This document shows positions 21,967 through 34,818 of a stretch of DNA of 64,000 nucleotides, one piece after another (position 1 is the first letter of the stretch; each line of letters opens with the position of its first letter). A model generated the notes under the pieces. That model had not been told where the DNA came from, did not search any database, and was given only the letters and a program-made list of their open reading frames with translations. The translations under genes were made by a program, and so were the position numbers. This DNA comes from Ustulina deusta (Eukaryota > Ascomycota > Sordariomycetes > Xylariales > Xylariaceae), in contig JAJNNX010000026.1 of assembly GCA_023159155.1 (NCBI GenBank), positions 496,001 to 560,000 on the forward strand, written 5' to 3'.

Positions 21967-23284
21967 TTGTCTTGTCTTCGTAATTGTATATCCAAACTTT
22001 GCAACTCGACCTGGATTTGAAGGTGGAATCAATGGCGTGTCAAATTGGAATGATTATTCAGAGGGAAAGAGAAATGCGATGCACCTAACCTGGGTAAACT
22101 TACAGTTTTGTTCAGTAGGTGGACAGTGTAATCCCGCTCGAAATCCCCAGGTTGTCTTCTCAAGACCCATTCATCTCTAGTCTAGGCGAGCATCTCTACT
22201 AGTCTTAACAAGGATACCGAAATTCGAACGGGAGTTTTAGTTCTCGGTTGTTCTGAAAAGCTTAGTTGTTTCCGAAATGCCCGGAAGCTCGTTTCTACAT
22301 CGTGACAAATACTCGAGGAGGTCCGGGGAAACGAGTTGCACCGCGGGAAGTCCAAGATCCCCCGCATTTCCTTCCCCAATCACTCCGCAATCTGCTGGAC
22401 TTGGGCACCCCTGCGTGATAAGTACCTAGTAAGGCAATTTCGCGGTTACGTGAATATCGATGTCGTCTTCACAAAAGGCTGCTCCCGTCCCGTCATCTAG
22501 GGCTTATAAGTATATAGCTCGGGGTATTTTTGATGAACCGGAATAATTCTCAACCACACTATGATATCAGCTTCAGTTTCAAAGGGTGTATGGACCAGGG
22601 CAGGCATCTCCATCATTGTCGAATTATGTCTAAATCGCCTGGCGAGCTAAGAATCACCTCTCCGCAGCGCCGGATGGCCAAGAGGTATTTTCGCGGACGA
22701 CGCAACTTTCCTGGATAAACTCAATAGAGTGCTACAGAGTTACAGGCACGGGGGGCGTGAGATGTCGGTAGTCAACCCATGAGGGGGGCGGTGGTAGGTT
22801 GAAAACAAGATGGCGAGAATCAGAAGATAAAGAAAACAACGATAATAGCTTTATGTCATTTATGAACGTGGGCTGTTTCGAAAAAGTCGAGTTGCTTACT
22901 CCTACAATTCCTGGGATCCGTCATTTCTCTTGACCCGCCTCGCTACAATGCGTCCCGAAATTCATGGTACCTACGACTACACAATTGGCAGGCTCAACTT
23001 TCGCCATATTAGCCGCCAACTCTCCAGCATACACCCCACCACCAATATAACACCCCTCATTTTCTATACAGAGGGCCCGGCCCATGGTTGAAGCAGCGGA
23101 TCGTACCGACGCCGATCATGGCGCGTGGATGAATGTATTAGAGGCATTGCGTTAAAGTGATGTCCCATATCTTACACTAGGCAATCCGTTGTTCGATTCT
23201 ATTCTTCCTCTTATTTTTACTCAATTCTCTCCCTTTCTTTTTGAGATACTTCACACGAAGGCCGTGATTTTGTTTTGTTAGTAG
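21967..23284. other. Divergent region between AACS and the DUF2264 gene
   Basis: This 1.3-kb stretch has no convincing gene on either strand. It should hold both promoters. There is no TAGGTA cluster here, unlike most other divergent regions. Confidence 0.5.
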
Positions 23285-25745
23285 ATGATTATCATGGGGA
23301 CCCAGACTGGGCTTGTCCTCGGATACAATGGGGTCCACCCCTTCGCAGGGGTAAAAATCACCGATCGTGCATCCGTACAGGAGTTGCTGCGGACGTTACT
23401 CGATCCGCTAGAACCCTTCTTCTCGCCCTTGAAAGCCCGAGTCAGGTGCCCTGGCGCCACGGCGGTTCGGTTTGACCAGACAGCGTCTGAAGTCGAAGGT
23501 ATTTGTCGGCCGCTCTGGGGTCTGGCTTGCCTCCTCGATGGTGGGGGCGAGTATCATGGCACCAAATGGTGGATAGAGGGTATCAAGTCCGGAACGGATC
23601 CAGAGAGCCCCGAGTTTTGGGGTTACCCCCGTGATAACGACCAGAGGATGGTCGAGATGTGCCCTCTAGGTAAGGCCGTTAGTTCCCTCATGTAAGCTAT
23701 ACGAGCAGATTGAATGCTCATATGGACCCAGGTTATGCACTGGCTGTGGCTCCCGAAATCTGGCAGTCGTTAAACGAAAAGGAGAGGACAAATGTTGAGA
23801 TGTGGTTAGGTAATTCGATTAACGAGAAAAAGTAGGTATATCACAGCCTATTTATCAACTTACATTAGAATGTTCGCTAACAGATTACAGCATGCCCAAT
23901 ACGAACTGGCTGTGGTTCCGGGTCTTCGCTAACCTCGGCCTTAAGAAGAATGGAGGAAGGTTCTCTCAAGAGAGGCTAGACAGCGATATTGAGCATTTAA
24001 ACACCTTCTATCGGGGAGACGGCTGGTCCAATGATGGACCAGAGGGGATTCATCGTAAGTGCCTTCGGTGCCGAGGGATTTCACATGGATATTCTAATGG
24101 GTCACGCACAGAAATGGACTACTATTCCTCGAGCTTTGCAATCCACTTCTTACAACTCTTGTATGCGAAACTGGCCGGTGAGGATGAGCCAGAGAGGGCC
24201 GAGGAATTCAGGAAACGTGCCCAAGCGGTAGCTCTTGACTTAATCCACTACTATGATAAGGAAGGTGAGTCGTTAATGATATGGGACAGCACGAAGCACA
24301 TCTAATCTCTTTGGATAGGGCGAGCTTTACCTTTCGGTCGAAGCGTGGGTTATCGGTTCGCCATGGTCTCTTTTTGGGGGGCTCTGGCATATGCTGGAGT
24401 TGAGCTCCCTAAACCACTCACTTGGGGCATGGTGAAGGGCATTGTGCTCCGGAACCTGCGGTGGTGGCAGACGCAACCTGACATCTGGAGTCCAAGCGGC
24501 ACATTGACTATCGGGTACTCATACCCGAATATGTATGTAAGTAGAAATCTCTGGCTCCTATTTCGAATAAAATATTATATTAACAAGACGCAGATGGCAG
24601 AGAATTATAACAGCCCAGGGAGCCCGGTAACCAACCTTGAATCATTCCAGCTAGATGAGAATTAATTAATTTTATAGTATTGGGCATGCTTGGCTTTCAT
24701 TTGCCTTGCGGTGCCAGCTGATCATCCCTTTTGGACCTCTGAGGAAGAGTATCACGGGGACGTAATCCCCAAGGTCAAGGCGCTGAAGTATCCCGGCCAC
24801 ATTATGAGGTGATTATTCCGCTAATTCACAATCACTTGGCATAACGGATTTTCTAATGCTCATCTCAGCTACCTCGGAGGACACTGCATGCTCCTATCTT
24901 CAGGCCAAGCCTGTAGCTACCCAATGAAGGGTACACATGCAAAATATGGCGGCTTCGCGTACAGCAGCTCATACGCATATTCCGTACCCCCAGGCCTCTT
25001 CACACTCGAGCAGTACGCCCTGGCCTCACAACTTGGGCTCTCAGATGACGGCGGCGAGTACTGGAAGACGCGCCGACTTTCGGAATACACCGGGCTCGAG
25101 CATCGACCCTCCAGCGGTTCCGCAACCGGAAGTACACCTGTGCTCGTATCGATATGGAAGCCGTTCCCCGACGTAACGATCCGCACCAGTCTCATCCCCC
25201 CATCGCCCGAGACGCCAAACTGGCATCTCCGTGCCCATCGAATCGAGAATGCGGGCTCCCGCACCCTCAAGACGGCCGACGGGGCGTTCGCGATCTGCAA
25301 TGCCCGTACACCCGACGGCCGCTACCTGGACCTGTACGATGCCGCGAAATGCGAGGGCACACAGCCGCGAATCGTGGGAAATTATGACCTCGCCACGCCA
25401 GAGGGGTGGGCTAGCGGGGCCGTAGGTGCGTTCGCCGTCTCGAAGGGTGCTGTGGGTATCAGGGCCTTGGAACCCCAGGACCAAAAGGCCGCGAAAGATG
25501 CGCAGGGGGCGGGCAAGGAACGAGCGGCTATGCTCGTCAACGCTGATCCGAACTCGAATCTCGTCGAGAATCGCACCGTCATTCCGACGTTGCAGGGTAC
25601 GATCCGCGAGGGCGAGACGGTGTGGTACGTCTCGGCTATCTACGCGAAGCCGTCTGGGGAGGGTATTGCCCAAGAGTCGTACCTCGATGGGTGGGATAAG
25701 ATCCCCGGGATTCCTGCTTGGCTGGAAAAGGAAATGACTTCGTAA
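23285..25745 (+). CDS. DUF2264-domain protein
   Basis: Multi-exon gene for a protein of about 650 residues. The N-terminal part reads [18 protein letters not shown], then [19 protein letters not shown], matching the DUF2264 opening. Conserved blocks follow in order: [88 protein letters not shown], then a GC-rich beta-type C-terminal domain. These suggest a helical-barrel glycosidase-like fold with a beta sandwich. I recall DUF2264 being connected to family GH154 beta-glucuronidases, but cannot verify that here. Junctions are clear at [13 protein letters not shown] (23670-23732), NEK|NMPNTN and GIH|QMDYY. No signal peptide is obvious, so the protein may be cytosolic. The ATG at 23285 is tentative; a second in-frame ATG lies at 23294. 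Confidence 0.8.
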
Positions 25746-27723
25746 AAAGGAAGAAATATGGGGGTTACAAAGACAACGGTTATGTCAGGACTTGAGTGAG
25801 TGAGTCGGTTGGACGACACAAGGGGCAGAATCTAGTTTCTATGTTAGTTTTCGGTCACTAACAAATACATCAGTCAATATAAGCCGGAGAGGCGCATTGC
25901 GAGATCGTGCTTGATAGATGACGATCTAGATGCCGACTGCGAGCGATCATTCCGGGAGAACAGCTGGTCAGCGGAGCAGTTGGCTATGTCGTTGATTGAC
26001 AACGAGCGTCTCGGGGTCTTGTCGTCCTTGTTATCATCGACCAGCCTTCGGCGCTGGGTTGGGTTTACGATGAGTGAGGGTGCGAGATGAAAGATGGTGG
26101 TTGGCGGAAAATGGATCATGGAAAATAGACAGTGAACTGGGCATAGCTGCATCACAACTCACATTGTCTACATTAGCACGCATTACTAGTCTGTGGTCTG
26201 ACTACCTACCGTTCTGAATCTTGTACTCTACACTAGTCCTCCTAGTCCGAACTGATCGAGGTGGCATTACCCAGTACATGATGCCACTCGTGTTGGTGCG
26301 TAATATTACCCTCGGAGATGGCGAATTGTCGTGGGCGTAGTTTACATGGCCATTTCGAACTGTCGCAGTACTCTGTTTCTTTACATAAATGTTGGCAAAT
26401 ACTTTCTGAGAGCTCCTTTAAATCCGACCAGAAGGGAGGGTTCGGCCATAATGCCATTCAAGTCGAGATGTTCTCATCGCTGAAGATTGAAAAGGCCGAT
26501 GCCGGTTTCATGCTAGAACATTAACCCAATTCGGCGTTGATAAAACAAGTGGCAAACCTTGAACCTGCCCCTCAGTAGCTGTTACTGGTTATCGCTATTG
26601 GTGCTACGGAATCCGTCACTTGCTTATGTGTCCGTGTGCTATTTAGTCTTGGTCTCCTATCTAATGCATTACATCGCATGGTTATGCCCTCAAGTCCGGG
26701 CACACTATGCAGCTTGAGGCTGAGGATCTATCAGGCAGGTTATCAATTTCCGGACAAGCAGCAATTATGCAAATAACTTACTCAGAAATTGGCGAGCTGC
26801 ATCCAGAACTTGGCACTCATCGAACATGTTCGGATGTTGGCTCCAGTTACCAGCCCGAGCAAGTTGAAAATGCGAAAATGGGCTAACTAATGCCCCCCAA
26901 ACCCCAATCTCGGCACGGCTTCACTCCCTGGGTTCAACTGCCGGGGACTTCAGTCGCTAACCTAGGTAGTTGACCTCGGTGAAGATGGATGGATGGGGAG
27001 ACCCCATCTTGTTGTTATAATGCCTCCCTACGCACTTTTCAAACCATCATAATAAATCTTTGCACAATGGGTGCTCGCCTCGTGTCGTCTTACGCTTTGC
27101 GTGTATAACACAGATATGCGTGCGTGGTAATAGTCGGGGATGATATAAAGTCTTGGTGTCTGGGGAGATATTATAATCGCTTTTACTTAATGCACTCGCG
27201 ACAGCAGTCAAATCCGTCCGCAGCGCCGCCGTCTTTTGTTCCTAGCATCTTTAGAACCGCCTCAACAGACCCTCGTTTTCACGCTTCTGCCATGTACAGA
27301 GTAAGATCTCAGAGAACCTGTCCCTGTCGTCAAATATCACAGACAGTCTTGTCGGGGTCCTGAGGTACTTACACGGGAAAGCTTGATAATCGTCTTGGAA
27401 TACCACTCCGAAGAGAAAAGCAGAGAAATGTCCGAGAAGAAACACGCCGAGTCCTCTTCGGCCGGCCCAGCGCGGCATTCGCATGCCGTCCCTGCAGCAT
27501 CCTTCCGTGCGTCATTCCCCAGGTGGTCTCCTTGAGCCGAGAATGACTAGTCGTTTGTTTCCCCCTACTCTATTCACCCGACCGCAGCCTATCCTCTGCC
27601 CCTCTCCGAATCTCCCTACAGTAACAACACATCATCAGGGACCGCATCTCCATTTTTTACTCGCAAGGTCGTGCAATCGCATCAACACTCATATTACCCC
27701 GGGTCCATAATTAGCATTAACTA
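25746..27723. other. Intergenic, gene-poor
   Basis: Nearly 2 kb between the DUF2264 gene and the next plus-strand gene. Short reading frames are present but none shows recognisable domain sequence. I see no tRNA or repeat. The last 300 bp is pyrimidine-rich and probably the 5' leader of the SDR gene. Confidence 0.5.
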
Positions 27724-28883
27724 ATGAATAGCGTAGCAACGCACAATTCCCCACGAACATGGTTTCTGACATCCTCTCTCTCGCCGCTGGCGGTACGTCT
27801 GATTAGGCAATTGCTGAGCCACGGCGACTATGTTGTTGCTTGTCTCCCGCCGCACGAGATCGAGCAGGAAGATCGTAGTGCCGACTTTCGCGAGCTTGTA
27901 AACGAGTGTAAGAGCAATCGGAAGGATAGGGAAGGCTGGAAGGATCGTATAAGGAGCATCCGTTGCGATGGCCGCATCATGAGCCAGTGCGGCGCCGCTA
28001 TGGCCGAGGCAAAACATGTCTTTGGTCGTATTGACATATTACTGTGCTGCACCTCTGAAGGTACGCTAGTATGGAGCTAGAAGACTGTGCTCTGTGGCTC
28101 GCAACATGTGCTGACGAGTGTGTCCGCAAATTAGTTGTCGTCGGGACGGTCGAAGAGTTGTCTACATCTCTTGCGACGCAGAATCTCGTACGCGACCAAT
28201 TCGAAACCATCTTCTTCTCACAAGTGAATTTCATCAAAGCTGCTCTTCCGATGTTGCGCGCCGAGCATACTGGCCACATCATGGTTCTTACGAGTATTGG
28301 CGGACACATCGGCACTCCCGGCATGCCCATGTATTCAGCGGCGACGTGGGCGCTCGAGGGATTTTGTGATTCGCTAGCCTACGAGGTGGCGCCCTTCAAC
28401 ATCAAAGTTACCATTGTGCAGCCTCACAAGGAGGTCCAGACGTTGACCAACAAAATCGTCTTCTCACCCTCGTTGTCATACTACGACAGCGAGAACAACC
28501 CGGCGCCAAGCGTGCGAGATATGTTAACGAACATGTTGAATTTGAACCCCGAGACGAGCATCGAGCAGTCAGATACGGATATTCTGCACAGATACCCGAA
28601 GCTGCCGGGTGCTTCCACCGACCGGCTGGTTGCGGAAACGGTACACGCGCTGACGGCAATTGGTGGTCATGAAAACCCGCCAGCCCGGCATATCGTCGGG
28701 TTCGAGGGTGCTGAAGCGGTGAAAGAGAAGTTGAAGACGGTGACGGAAGAACTCGAGGATTTCGTCGAGGCCAGTGTTGCCGTCGACATCTTCGAGAGCG
28801 AGTTGAAAAATGAAGCGAGGCAGGGCAAAGCCAAAGCTGTGGAAGACGATTCCGGCATGTTTCGAAATTCGATGGCACCTTGA
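27724..28883 (+). CDS. Degenerate short-chain dehydrogenase/reductase
   Basis: Two exons (27724-28060 and 28135-28883) encode 361 residues with the overall SDR layout. The signature residues are missing. The nucleotide-binding TGxxxGxG is TSSLSPLA at about residues 16-23. The NNAG position reads CCTS after FGRIDILL. The catalytic YxxxK is YSAAT, so the lysine is threonine, although the flanking MVLTSIGGHIG serine region and the ALEGFCDSLAYEVAPFNIKV context are preserved. The C-terminal third is longer than in typical SDRs and charged. It should be a pseudoenzyme or a noncanonical oxidoreductase. The frame is intact with a normal intron, so it is not simply decaying. It sits downstream of the DUF2264 gene, same strand, 2 kb away. 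Confidence 0.82.
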
Positions 28884-29580
28884 TGCCTCCGTCGGTCTTA
28901 TGAAAAAGAGGTCGATCGCGAAGCAGACCGTTACTTACTCGATTCTGGGCATAGTAGACGGAAGATTGGAATACACAATCCCTTCTCATCTAGTTGCTGT
29001 CTCTATTTTTCCGGAATACCTATAGGCTCTTCCCGGTGTGTGCTTATAAGTATAGGTATATATAGTGGCATGACTATCTAGAACCTCTTAATTTCGGGGC
29101 CTTATGATACCTAACCCCCGGTTTGGTAGGTACCTAATTTTAACTAATGGGTGTACCTCTACTAGGTGCCTAGGTAAGTGTCAGCTCACAGCGTGGTTGC
29201 GAGCTTCTGATTGGTCAACTAGACCGACTAGGTGCCGACCTACCTAAAGCTCAGGCAGAACTCAGGGGAGCTTTGGATATTGAGCATCCACTATCTACCT
29301 AAGTCTAGGATATACCTACAGCAATACCTCAGCTACCTGACCCTTGAAATACATACCTCCTATCGCATTCCACATCAAAAGACTCTACACCCACTCCAAG
29401 CGCAAAACATACACAACCGTCGACACGATTCCCACGGGCTATTTGCAAGACTACAAGGATCCGCCTCTACCCAACGCCTATTAATAACACACCACGGCTA
29501 GCGACCACTAGCTTGACCGTCGAAGCAGCAGGCATGCCGAGTGTCGTGCTATGTAGTCCGACCTAGGGACCAATGTGAGG
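28884..29580. other. Intergenic upstream of TRS120
   Basis: About 700 bp separate the SDR gene from TRS120. A TAGGTA cluster (listed separately) occupies the middle. No gene is supported. Confidence 0.5.
29126..29342. repeat. TAGGTA/TACCTA word cluster
   Basis: Includes GGTAGGTACCTAATT near 29126, CTAGGTGCCTAGGTAAG near 29161 and a run of TACCTA words to about 29337, just upstream of TRS120. Confidence 0.6.
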
Positions 29581-32500
29581 ATGAGTCTGGATTCCTTGTT
29601 GCCCATCGCCCCGGCGAGGGTACGAGCCTTGGTGCTGCCTATCGGCCAGATCAGACGAGAGCGCTTCCAGTCCTTTGTCCAGAGGCTCCATCAAGAACAT
29701 GTCGTTCAGCTTCGCGATATCAGCGCCGATGGGCGCCCAAATCGAAGTGAGCATCTGTCTCCATGCTGCGCTGCTCCACACTCGCAAGGAGACCAAACGC
29801 TGATGACCTGGTGAATAGACATGTTTTCTCCTCTCGCCTTTCCTGACGGGGCCATATTCTACGATTTAATTACATACGTTCCGCCGCCTTCTCACCTTGC
29901 CCTATCCCCGTTCGACTTGTTTCGAGAGCCGCTGGCCGTCATCGCTATCGCTGATGGGCAGGAGCTCGAACATGTGGCCTTTAGCAAGAGGCAGTCTGCC
30001 AATGGCTATGCGCCAACCATGGCCGAGAGGAACATTCGTACGCTTTATCAAGGGTTGGAGGATTTGAGAGACACGTACCCCAAGGTTCTTACGCACCACG
30101 TGCTCATATTCGACCACAACCCGCCTAACGAGAATACGATACCACTTCCAGAAGGCATCAAGGCCATCCCTCCGCTCGAGCACTCCAAGAGAACAACGAT
30201 GAAGACGGTTATGTGCGACATATCCTCTCTCTTGCTGGCAGAGATGAATACGCTTGCCAAGTCATTCGAAGCTATGACCTCTATCGATTCCCCTGGCCAA
30301 GCCCCAAGTCGACCGGGGCTCCAAAACGCTGCGTCCTGGACTTCAGATGATGCTAATCCGACTACTACAAGGAGAAACTCCCAGTTTGCGGTCTCGTCAA
30401 TGATAAGGTCGTCATCCTCAGGTGGAACTGCAGATAGGAGCCAGGCCCGCATGTCAATGCCTCCGCTGAAATCGCATCCATCAAGTTCCAGTAGTTCAAC
30501 CCCTTCCGCGCGGCCATCAACGCCCGTCCGGAGTGGGCTCTCCAACCCGCCCACTACCTTCGATGATATCTCGGCGAATGGGACTAATTTGGGAATCTCG
30601 AGTCCCGAGCAAAAGAATGGCTCGCGTGCCGAGGAGAATGTCAGGTCCGCGAATCAGGACAAGGTTTCTGTTCAAGGCTTTGGACCGGGAGGGCCAAATG
30701 AGAAGTGGAGGAATAAGGGCAAAGGGCGAGCTACTATCATAGTAGGGTCTCTGTATCTTCAGGCTGGTCGCTGGACCGATGCCTTAAAGGAGCTCATCGA
30801 AGGCGCGACTGTCGCGAAGTCAATCAATGACCATCTCTGGCATGGTAAGGCACTCGAACTCATCTTCATCTGTCTTCTTATGCTTGCCTGGGCCGGATAT
30901 GAGTTTCAAGTGCCAACAGTATGTCTTCCACCCAACGAGAAGCCGTCAAGCAGCTTATCCAAAGCTCAAGACGCCGAAGAGGCAGATCCGACTCAGCCAA
31001 AACACATTCGGAACTTCCAGGTTATCCTTCCAGACCTGCTAGAGCGAATCATAGGACTGTATTCGAGGGTTTCTGGGGAGCCACTCCCTCCATTCCCACT
31101 GTCAGAAACCATCATCAGATTTTGTAACACCCTCACCGCACTTCATCTGTGTGAAGGCAGACTGACCGAGGAGTCGCTCAAGATTATGATATTAGGCAAA
31201 TACCCACCAAAAATACTTGACACCTCTCCTCGCCTTGCCATCACACCATCGAGGGGATATATTAACAACTTCTTATTCAAAGCTTTCCCTTCATCGGCAC
31301 CTGAATTGCTCACACCCATGGATCGTTCAATCATTCTTAGTGGTATTGCTGCCATCTTAGGCATTATGGGGTATCACAGAAAAAAGGCTCTAGTGATACG
31401 TGAATTAATATCAGTACTGATTGGAGGGCTGGTTGAAGCGAGGACTAGAGGGGCTGCTGAAGTAGGTATCCACCCAGCCGCTGGCCTGGTTGCTCTGGAT
31501 GCTATGAAGGGACATGGCAAAGGTGCTGGTGCGCTCGATCTCAACGAGGGCGATATAGAGCAGGGTATTGATGCATTTCTTGGGCTACTTTGCAAGACAT
31601 ATGGTGTCGTCGGTTTCGAGGACGCTCGGGAAGGGCCTGGAGCCTCATCTTCAACTAGTGACCTTGATGAGAATGTCATCTCGAGAATCAACAACCAATC
31701 AGCTACAAGACACTTTGGATTCACGAACGTCAAGCTCAATATCCTTCGCGCCTGCATTAACTTTTCGGAGGCCCTCCCTGATTTCCATGGCGTACTCAAG
31801 TTTTCCAGTGATTTGCTACGCACGGCCGGCAGCGGTGTTGCACCCGGTCCTCGTCGGGAAAATGCAGCTCCAATGATTTCGCGGGACGAGCAAATTCGAC
31901 TAGCTACAAATATATCGAAGACTTCCAGCTTGTCGCAGAGAATGGGGTTGGTACACTTATCTGCCGAGTATTGGGATGAGTTTTTAATACGCGGTATCAC
32001 GCTCGACCCCTTACCAGTGACAAGGCCACCGATGCCGCATTCCAAAAATGTCCTACCAGGCGTAACAACAGCACGCACCTCACAAGACGTCAATCCCTTC
32101 ATCTATAATCCCTTTCTCCGAACGGCGGACAAATCAGCAGTCACACAAACCCTCGTTGCCGACGAGGCTGCAACTTTCAGAATCGTCATACAGAACCCAT
32201 TTGAGATCGATCTCGAAATTGATAGTATAAAGCTAGACTATGAGGGTGCTGATTTTGAGTCTGCAATAATATCGACGGTTATAGGACCTTATCGCACACA
32301 GATACTTAAGATACAAGGGACTCCGCGGAGCGCAGGGTCGTTGAAAATTACCGGCGCTGTGGTACGAGTGCTTGGGTGTCGGGAGAGAAGATTCCCCATC
32401 TTTTCACAACCCTGGACCCATGAGCAGAAGTTGAAGGTGAAGGGCATTGGTTTAGGCGCACTCAAGCAGAACCAGAGTTTGCCTCCCCTAGGACCGCCAC

Positions 32501-34029
32501 TCAACCTCGACAGTATTGATTTAAGTGTAATAGAGGCCCAGCCCATTGTCCTCATCAAGTCAACCTCCCTCCCACAATCATCTGTCATGATTCTTGAGGG
32601 AGAACGTCGGACCTTCTCGGTTATGTTACATAATATCTCTACAACGCCAGTAGACCTTCTTCTTTTCTCGTTCCAGGATTCCACGCAAGGTTCTCTACAA
32701 ACTGCGTTGAATAATCGAGATGCCACTCCTGCTGAACTGCATGAATACGAATGGCTTCTTGCGAAAAAGCAGGCTTTGCGGCTTCGTAAGATCGACGACT
32801 CTAAGCGTTATATTGCACCAGGATCCACCGCTACATTTGAATTCGAAATACTTGGCAAGCCGGGACTTACGAGTGGGACAATACAAATCGACTATGCCCA
32901 CCTTGGGATGCCTCAGTCGGAGATAAAGAGCCAATTCTTCACTCGCCAGGTCTGTCTAGATCTTACAGTTACGGTAAATGCTAGTGTCGAACTTTCAAGG
33001 GTAGATATTCTCCCCATCCAAGCAAATGTACCGAAACCGATATGGGATCGCGTAGGATCGGGTGAAACGAAGGAGTCTACGACATCCGACGACCACTGTC
33101 TACTGCTTATGGATCTCCGAAATGCCTGGCCGAGCGATATGCAGGTGTGTCTTAAAGCTGGTAAAGATATCACCATAGAAGAACACATATTGCCTGGAAA
33201 TACCAACCGCGTCGTTGTACCGGTCCCGACGATCTATATCGAGGATCCGCACGCCTCTATACCCGCCCTAAACCCCGCTCGACAGCGGCAATTTGTCGTT
33301 AGTAGTAGCAATATCACTCCGGATATGGAGCGCGGGAATCGCGAGGCCTTCTGGTATCGGGAGAAGTTGCTCGAAAACATCTCTGGTACTTGGAAGACTT
33401 TGTCTGGGCCGGCTAGAGAAGGTACCATCCAATTGCGTGGCATACGCCTAACGCCGCGCATGATTGAGGCTATTAAGATCGATGACGTTGGCATTGACAT
33501 CTCGGTCGAGAATCCGCACTCACAGCAATCTCTAGGCTCAGATAGTAATATCTTTGTGGATGAGTTCGTGCAGATTAAAGTGCAAATCACGAACCGCATG
33601 AATAAGCCCATGTACCCTACCGTCCGTATTATGCCCTCGCTCTGCAATAGGCCCGTCATCGTGGCGCTCGACTTCACGCGCAAATTCGCGTGGAATGGCA
33701 CTCTACAGCAGACCATATCTCTACTGGACGCAAAGTCTAGCACAGAGCTGCGAATTGGCGCTACGGCGCTCTGTCGTGGGGAATTCGAAATCTCAGCCTC
33801 TGTCGAGGAGACACAGCTATGGAAGATGCCCTTAGAGAGTGACAAATGCGAATCAAACAAGCAGGCTCGGACTAAGGATGAGGAACAGGAGATAATACGA
33901 CAGAGGGAAAGAGCCGATACTCAGACCATGATGGATGCTGTGCTTGGTGCTAAGGAGAGATGTATCTGGCATTCTAGACGGCCTTGCGTTGTCGCTGTAC
34001 GTGATAGGCCCGAGTCTGACGAGGAATAA
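29581..34029 (+). CDS. TRS120: TRAPP II subunit Trs120 (TRAPPC9)
   Basis: Trs120/TRAPPC9 is a specific subunit of TRAPP II, the exchange factor for Rab11/Ypt31 at the late Golgi. Exon 1 (29581-29746) encodes MSLDSLLPIAPARVRALVLP and the conserved IGQIRRERFQSFV stretch. A 72-bp intron joins it to NMFSPLAFPDGAIFYDL at 29819. The second exon is uninterrupted for 4.2 kb. The total is 1458 residues, in the usual size range for fungal Trs120. The N-terminal third contains a Ser/Pro-rich disordered insert (about residues 200-320) and then helical-solenoid sequence. The C-terminal half is beta-rich, consistent with the Ig-like domains of the family. ATG 29581 is preferred because the upstream in-frame codon at 29575 is GTG. 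Confidence 0.94.
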
Positions 34030-34818
34030 TTTACGTGGATAGCGAGAAAAAGTGTAGGATGTTAGGTTTGAAAGAGAGAAAGAGACCGAGAAGCCGAAAG
34101 GCAGTAATGGATAGATATGAATGAGACGAGGAATGAAGGCAAAGTAAAGCTACATTTACAGTAACTTATTATTGTTGTACATTTTCCCCCTCTCTACAAC
34201 CATCATTGCCGTTACTGGCATCCGTATTGTATCACAAACATAGAATAGCAGACCAGAGTGTATAATTAATCTCCATCTCAGTATGTGCTTTGGCGACATG
34301 GTGGCGGGTCACGTAGAAATGTCGGATAAAGCATACCATGTATTATGGTCAGAAATCTAGGGGTATCTCTAATTATCATCTCATCCGAGCTCATATCTCA
34401 AAACCAGGCTTCGTGGGGATCGTCGCAGTAAGAATCAGGTTATCCTGATCGCCTCCAGATAGCCAATCCCATGCACAGCCGAGGGCGATATAAACGTTTT
34501 TCTAGCTCTGCCCAGGTCATAATTTCCGCATCACGTACGCGTCCCAGTCGCCCCCTTCGGTCATTAACGCTAGAATCCTCCACGGGTGTTTGTCCTGCGC
34601 AGGTAGCTAGCCGAGAAGTCCGTCTTTTGCGGAAACCTGGATCGCCTAGTTGGTGTGGTGCCGCTTTGCTCTGACTACGCATGTTTCTCATCTTGGCACT
34701 ATTGGACTACACTCGCAATACATTTCGTGACCTAGGTTGAAATTCACTTAATGATGGCTTGAGCGCTCTTGACGTTAGAGTTTGTGTTCTTCGCATTGGC
34801 TTGTTCGGTCTTAGTGAT
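34030..34818. other. Convergent region after TRS120 with one small minus-strand ORF
   Basis: The first 400 bp look like 3' flank. From 34691 back to 34440 on the minus strand lies an 83-codon Arg-rich frame starting with ATG (phrase GRLGRVRDAEIMTWAELEKR). It could be a C-terminal exon of the adjacent ASXH gene or chance; no clean splice donor linking them was found. Confidence 0.35.

Noticed and set aside
25041..25673. Minus-strand frame of 210 codons
   Set aside because: It lies antisense to the GC-rich 3' exon of the DUF2264 gene.
19639..29000. Secondary-metabolite cluster
   Set aside because: There is no polyketide synthase, nonribosomal peptide synthetase, terpene synthase, P450 or transporter; AACS is a primary-metabolism ligase.
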